Positions 60,306 to 64,000 of a DNA stretch of 64,000 nucleotides are shown here, in pieces (within the stretch, counting starts at the first letter, position 1; every line of letters begins with the position of its first letter). Below the pieces are notes generated by a model that did no database searches, was not told the DNA's origin, and saw only the letters and a program-made list of their open reading frames with translations. The stretch lies in NCBI RefSeq assembly GCF_022809775.1, contig NZ_CP094380.1:1413001-1477000 (forward strand), given 5' to 3'. Position numbers and translations under genes: made by a program. The DNA is from Pseudodesulfovibrio tunisiensis. Lineage in GTDB: Bacteria > Desulfobacterota > Desulfovibrionia > Desulfovibrionales > Desulfovibrionaceae.

Positions 60306-60585
60306 GGTAGCTCTCTTCAATCTTAAAGAGTTCAAAACAATGTAGCCCGTGTCGTTTTCGGCAGGCCCGTACCAACAAGCTTCCGGGTACGGGTCGGTCG
60401 GCCCAAGCGTATGCCGACCGGTTTCTGCCGCGGACGCAACCGCCGGAAGCGTCCGATAACTGGCTGCCATGCAGTCGATTCCACAGTTCGTGGGCGCATG
60501 GCCTTCTCATGACCGCAGAGGAGCGAACGATTCCTCCACACTCTCTTCAGGTGAATGCAAATTCGCGAAATGCTGATCCGAAGAG
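60306..60585 (-). other. Long leader of the APC permease gene
   Basis: About 280 untranslated bases between the sigma-54 promoter and the start codon. It can form hairpins, for example CGGTCGGC / GCCGACCG near 60396-60421 and GGACGC / GCGTCC near 60432-60452. I do not recognise a known riboswitch. Confidence 0.4.
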
Positions 60586-60601
60586 AGCAAAGACGATGCC
60601 A
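60586..60601 (-). promoter_or_regulatory. Sigma-54 promoter reading toward the APC permease
   Basis: On the minus strand TGGCATCGTCTTTGCT has GG and GC 10 bases apart and a perfect TTTGCT element. Confidence 0.8.
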
Positions 60602-60700
60602 ATACGTGAAATTCTTCACCATCTTTTCAACTATCTAAAAAAACTATGCTTTTTGAAATCAGTAAAAAAGTTGGTCAATGGAAGAATAAAAAAAATATCT

Positions 60701-60730
60701 TTTTCGAAAGTTTTCTTTCCTTTTTCGAAA
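60701..60730. promoter_or_regulatory. Candidate activator sites between divergent sigma-54 promoters
   Basis: TTTTCGAAA occurs at 60701-60709 and 60722-60730, each in a similar context, 21 bases apart (two helical turns). They lie midway between the two sigma-54 promoters, where one activator could serve both. Confidence 0.45.
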
Positions 60731-60829
60731 ATTTCTTCTCGTTACATTCCGCAAAGCGACATTGATAGAAAAATGGGAGAGCAAAGAAAACCATTATTTT
60801 TAAACCAATAAAAACAATATATTACGAGA

Positions 60830-60856
60830 CAAACAACTTTTGAGGCATGTTGTTTG
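60830..60856. promoter_or_regulatory. Inverted repeat near the DUF4125 promoter
   Basis: CAAACAAC and GTTGTTTG form an 8-bp inverted repeat with 11 bases between, ending 17 bases before the sigma-54 promoter at 60873. It could be an operator for a repressor or helper protein. Confidence 0.4.
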
Positions 60857-60872
60857 GAGCAAAATGGACAAG

Positions 60873-60888
60873 CGGCACCGGCTTTGCA
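60873..60888 (+). promoter_or_regulatory. Sigma-54 promoter of the DUF4125-TauE operon
   Basis: CGGCACCGGCTTTGCA has GG and GC 10 bases apart and the TTTGCA element; only the first base departs from TGGCAC. It lies 262 bases before the start codon at 61151. Confidence 0.7.
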
Positions 60889-61150
60889 AACAGCGCATTC
60901 GTTCCTTTTTTCTTTTTCACGATCGTACGAAATGAGCATTTTCCCAATGCGGTATCCGCAATGAGTCACTCCGGAAATCGAACCAAAATGGGAGCCATTA
61001 AAAAGCGCTTGAAAATACTGGCAATTGAGGCAAACCTCTCTTGGCCGGCAACGCTCGGGCGCCCCCTTGCGACACAAAGTGAGTCAATGCAGATCGGGAA
61101 AAAACGCACAAGGACGACCGTGCAAGCCACAACGATCCGGGAGAAAAAAC

Positions 61151-61705
61151 ATGTCTGAAAAATCATGCGAAACCTTGGTACGGGAAATCATTGATCTGGA
61201 ACTGGCCATGTTTCTGGCCGTGAAGAATCGCGGAGGAACGTCCCTGTGTCAGGAGCATCCGGATTCCTTCCGCCTGATGCGGGAAATCACGCATGCCGTG
61301 CTCCCGCTTTCCTTCCTCGAATCGTATTTGAACGATCTGAAGCAGGGCGTGCAGGATGCTCGCAACTTCATGAGTGAAAAATACGCACTCATGGAATCCC
61401 TGATCCCTCCCCTGAACACGGACCCGTGCATTGACGCGATCGTGGATGCGGAATCCGCGTGGCGGGCCGAGGTGGCTGCGGAATTTCCCAAGACAGTGCA
61501 ACCGGAAGGCCGCGAAGGATTTCGTCTGTATCTGGGATGCGAGCTCCAGACCTATTCCCCGGCCACCCTTGCCGAATACACCCGATTCGTGGATGCGGCG
61601 CATGCGGAAAACCGCAATCCGGTACGGGAACGGTATGAACTGCTGATGCGCAAACTCGGCTACGGCTCGCTCAAGGAATGCGAAGCCAGCCGGGTGGTGC
61701 GCTAG
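61151..61705 (+). CDS. DUF4125 family protein
   Basis: A 184-residue soluble protein of the DUF4125 family, whose function is unknown. Family features are the acidic N-terminus CETLVREIIDLELAMF, FRLMREITHAVLP, and YLGCELQTYSPATLAEYTRF. There is no signal or membrane helix. GGGAG precedes the ATG. It lies 25 bases before a TauE-type exporter gene, from a shared sigma-54 promoter, and beside a RocR-like activator. Confidence 0.75.
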   Translation: MSEKSCETLVREIIDLELAMFLAVKNRGGTSLCQEHPDSFRLMREITHAVLPLSFLESYLNDLKQGVQDARNFMSEKYALMESLIPPLNTDPCIDAIVDAESAWRAEVAAEFPKTVQPEGREGFRLYLGCELQTYSPATLAEYTRFVDAAHAENRNPVRERYELLMRKLGYGSLKECEASRVVR

Positions 61706-61730
61706 CAACGGGCCACGGAGGCAACATCCA

Positions 61731-62465
61731 ATGCCGGATTTCCTTTCCCTGCTTGTCTTCTGTGCCTGGTTCGCGGGCGGGTTCGTCTCCGGAGTCAGCG
61801 GCATCGGCGGGGCGCTGGTGGCCGTGCCGGTCGCGGCCATGTTCATCCCCATGCATGAGGTCATCCCGCTCAGCTGTCTGCTGAACGTGGTCATGGACGG
61901 CTGCATAGCCTGCATGCATTTCCGCCACTGCCGCGTGTCCGCGCTGTGGCCCATGCTGGTGGGCTCCCTGCCCGGTGCGTTCGCCGGACTGTTCATCCTC
62001 CAGATCGTGTCAGGCTCCATACTGCAGGGGGGCGTCGGCGCGCTGCTGCTCTATTACGTCTATTGGCAGAGCACCTTCAAGGTGAAGCAAACCCATCCGG
62101 AATCATGGACCAGAGGCGGAGCCGCCGGATTCGGCGCAGGCCTGCTGGGAACGGCCATCTCGTTCGACGGCCCGCCCATCGGCGCATACGGACTGTATGT
62201 AGGCTGGTCTCCGCGCGTGTTTCTGGGAACCCTTGGCGTGTTTTTCGTGCTTCGGGGAACCATGACCTGCGTGCTTCAGGCCTCGGCAGGCATGTACACT
62301 CCGGCCCTGCTGGATTACGCCATGTACGGCGTGCCCGCCACCATGCTGGGTACACTCTGCGCCTTCCCCGTGGTCAAGCGCATCAATGTCGAGACATTCC
62401 GCCGCGTGCTCACGGTCGTGATCGCCCTTGCGGGACTGGTCTGTCTGGGACGCTCTCTCTTCTGA
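61731..62465 (+). CDS. TauE/SafE family transporter
   Basis: A 244-residue membrane protein with eight helices in two TauE/SafE repeats; GFVSGVSGIGGALVAVP near residues 17-33 is the family signature, repeated as GFGAGLLGTAISFDGPPIGAY. The family exports sulfite, sulfoacetate and other organosulfur anions. GGAGG lies in the upstream spacer. It is co-transcribed with the DUF4125 gene and converges on the activator gene. Confidence 0.85.
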   Translation: MPDFLSLLVFCAWFAGGFVSGVSGIGGALVAVPVAAMFIPMHEVIPLSCLLNVVMDGCIACMHFRHCRVSALWPMLVGSLPGAFAGLFILQIVSGSILQGGVGALLLYYVYWQSTFKVKQTHPESWTRGGAAGFGAGLLGTAISFDGPPIGAYGLYVGWSPRVFLGTLGVFFVLRGTMTCVLQASAGMYTPALLDYAMYGVPATMLGTLCAFPVVKRINVETFRRVLTVVIALAGLVCLGRSLF

Positions 62466-62508
62466 TTCCGAACGCCGGCAATCAGCCCGGGCTGCGCACA
62501 GGGGGCAA

Positions 62509-64000
62509 TCAATCCTCGTCCTCGATTCCCAACTGCCTGATCTTGTAGCGCAGCCCGGCTCCGGTGATTTCCAGAATGCGGGCCGCCTTGGCCACATTTC
62601 CTCCGGTGACGCGCAGCACGTTGCGGATGCACTGGGCTTCATACTCCTGAACGCAATTCTTGAGCGGAATCACGCTGCTCTTCCTGACTCCCTGATAGTC
62701 GAAATAGTTTGCTGCGGACACGACTGGTTCGGCAGCCTTGCGATGCAGGGAAATCGACGACGCGGGCTGCAGAGCCGGAGATGCGGCACACGCCTCGCGA
62801 AAATGCCGGGGCAGACAACGCTCCTCGATCAGGTTGCCTTCGCCAAGCAGGGCGAGACTGCCTTCGATGACATGTTGCAGTTCGCGAATATTGCCGGGCC
62901 ATGCGTATTCGGAAAACACCTTCAGCACATGGTCGGCAATGTCAATGGGGCCGGACGTGCGCACATGTTCGGACCTGTCGATGAACGTACGGGCCAGAAG
63001 CGGAATGTCGGTCCTGCGGTCGCGCAGCGGTGGCACGGCGATGCCCACCACGGCCAGCCGATAGAAGAGGTCTCGCCGAAGCAGCTCCTGCTCCACGGCA
63101 TTGAGCGGGTCCACGTTCAGAATGCTGATGACGCGAATGTCGACCGGTACCTCGGTTCTGGAGCCGAGCCGACGAACGCGCTTTTCCTGCAGCACGCGAA
63201 GCAGCTTGGCCTGCAATCCCATGGGCATGGAATTGAGTTCGTCCAGCAGCAGGGTTCCGCCGTCCGCCTCCTCGAAAAGCCCGGGCTTGTCCGACGCATC
63301 GGTAAACGCGCCCTTGGCCGTGCCGAACAGGATGCCCTCCAGCAGATTCTCGGGAATGGCCGCGCAGTTCACCGGAACCAGCGGATGTTCACTCCGGGTG
63401 CTCGCCGCATGAATGGCCTGTGCCACCAGTTCCTTGCCCGTGCCGCTCTCGCCCCAGATCATGACATGGGAGGAAGCCTGCGAAGCAGCTCTGGCCTCGT
63501 CGATCACCTCGTGCAGGGCCTCGTCCTCACCAACCAGACTGTCGAACGTGTAATACTCGAACCTGGCGGCCTTTGCCCCCGAGGCTCTGGCTGAACCGGT
63601 CCTGTGCTCCGCCAATGAAGTGGTCCCGGTCCAGATGGTGAAGGCGATGACCCCATCCAGCCTTCCGTGATCGAAAAGCGGAAAGAAATCCGAAACCGTC
63701 CCGGCCAGATAATTTTTCGTGGTCTTGTAGAAATAGGACTTCTTCAGCAGCGGCTCGCCCTTCCTGAGGCATTCCATCGTGGGAATGCACTCCAGTTCAT
63801 GGGGCACATACAGATTGGTGATGTGCTCCCCCACCACGGGCAGACTGCTGAATCCGTCGATGCGCTGCTGGATCGGATTCATGTATTCGCAGATGCCGTC
63901 CGCGTTCACCACGGCGACGCCAAGCCCCATGTCATCCCAGATGGCTTTCATCTCCGGAGTCAGCACGCTCTTGCGGTTGACGTTGGAAAATTTCTCTCTA
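62509..64000 (-). CDS. RocR-like PAS/sigma-54 activator, 5' end outside the window
   Basis: At least 485 residues are visible and the frame stays open to the window edge (REKFSNVNRKSV before the first GTG at 63966). No good ribosome binding site precedes that GTG, so the true start is probably outside. A PAS domain (about 10-120 from the GTG) is followed by an AAA+ domain with Walker A GESGTGKE; the sigma-54 loop reads GAFTDA, with Asp for Gly. A Fis-type helix-turn-helix ends the protein (GNVAKAARILEITGAGLRYKI). It probably drives the divergent sigma-54 promoters at 60586 and 60873. Confidence 0.88.
   Translation of the reverse strand, partial: REKFSNVNRKSVLTPEMKAIWDDMGLGVAVVNADGICEYMNPIQQRIDGFSSLPVVGEHITNLYVPHELECIPTMECLRKGEPLLKKSYFYKTTKNYLAGTVSDFFPLFDHGRLDGVIAFTIWTGTTSLAEHRTGSARASGAKAARFEYYTFDSLVGEDEALHEVIDEARAASQASSHVMIWGESGTGKELVAQAIHAASTRSEHPLVPVNCAAIPENLLEGILFGTAKGAFTDASDKPGLFEEADGGTLLLDELNSMPMGLQAKLLRVLQEKRVRRLGSRTEVPVDIRVISILNVDPLNAVEQELLRRDLFYRLAVVGIAVPPLRDRRTDIPLLARTFIDRSEHVRTSGPIDIADHVLKVFSEYAWPGNIRELQHVIEGSLALLGEGNLIEERCLPRHFREACAASPALQPASSISLHRKAAEPVVSAANYFDYQGVRKSSVIPLKNCVQEYEAQCIRNVLRVTGGNVAKAARILEITGAGLRYKIRQLGIEDED

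Noticed and set aside
1-64000. tRNA, rRNA or CRISPR features
   Set aside because: I saw no cloverleaf with a CCA-type end, no rRNA-like stretch and no regularly spaced direct repeats in the intergenic regions.

Overview
The window looks like chromosome from an anaerobic, flagellated, Gram-negative member of the Desulfovibrionales (Desulfovibrio/Pseudodesulfovibrio type). This is inferred from gene content and protein style: class III (oxygen-sensitive) ribonucleotide reductase, tandem FeoA proteins, a stand-alone IMP cyclohydrolase, TRAP transport, a DMSO-reductase operon, many sigma-54 activators, and GC-rich genes with hairpin-rich spacers. No rRNA, tRNA, CRISPR array, phage or insertion-sequence gene was seen. 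Coding density is high and I see no clear broken genes.

Layout. 0-5 kb: two FeoA-type genes with Fur-like boxes, a CDF metal exporter, then leftward hflX, IMP cyclohydrolase and a TPR protein. 5.1-11.1 kb: flagellar basal-body operon flgB-flgC-fliE-fliF-fliG-fliH-fliI behind a sigma-54 promoter. 11.1-20.6 kb: arsenate reductase, AsmA, MerR, nrdG-nrdD, a COG2509 flavoprotein and an IclR regulator. 20.7-25.8 kb: alanine racemase, a TRAP transporter and a VanX-like D-Ala-D-Ala dipeptidase, divergent from the IclR gene. 26-28.7 kb: a PAS/sigma-54 activator, three copies of its probable binding site, a sigma-54 promoter and a DMT exporter. 28.9-37.7 kb: a three-subunit molybdenum hydroxylase with MocA, YqeB and YqeC maturation factors, a BCCT transporter and a molybdopterin-binding protein. 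38-39.4 kb: an orphan PAS protein. 39.7-46.8 kb: a GntR-type regulator leading an unusual operon of an unknown membrane protein, a Tat-exported metallo-beta-lactamase-fold protein, a COG0523 metal GTPase and ExbB-ExbD-TonB. 46.8-58.4 kb (leftward): FmdE/molybdopterin-binding protein, hybrid sensor kinase and sigma-54 response regulator, then dmsABC, a TorD-like chaperone and a ferredoxin. 58.8-64 kb: an APC amino-acid permease and, divergently, DUF4125-TauE, each with its own sigma-54 promoter, plus a RocR-like activator cut by the window end.

How the parts work together. Much of the window consists of self-contained modules in which a local regulator sits beside the transporter and enzyme genes it probably controls. 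Sigma-54 control recurs: I read five -24/-12 promoters and three sigma-54 activators. Molybdenum chemistry is a second theme (hydroxylase, DMSO reductase and two related molybdopterin-binding proteins sharing the same four-cysteine tail).

The two most novel-looking items are the 39.7-46.8 kb operon and a 365-bp structured repeat. The repeat occurs twice in opposite orientation (17762-18126 and 37668-38032), with a partial third copy at 11547-11657. Its hairpin arms differ between copies mainly by compensated changes.
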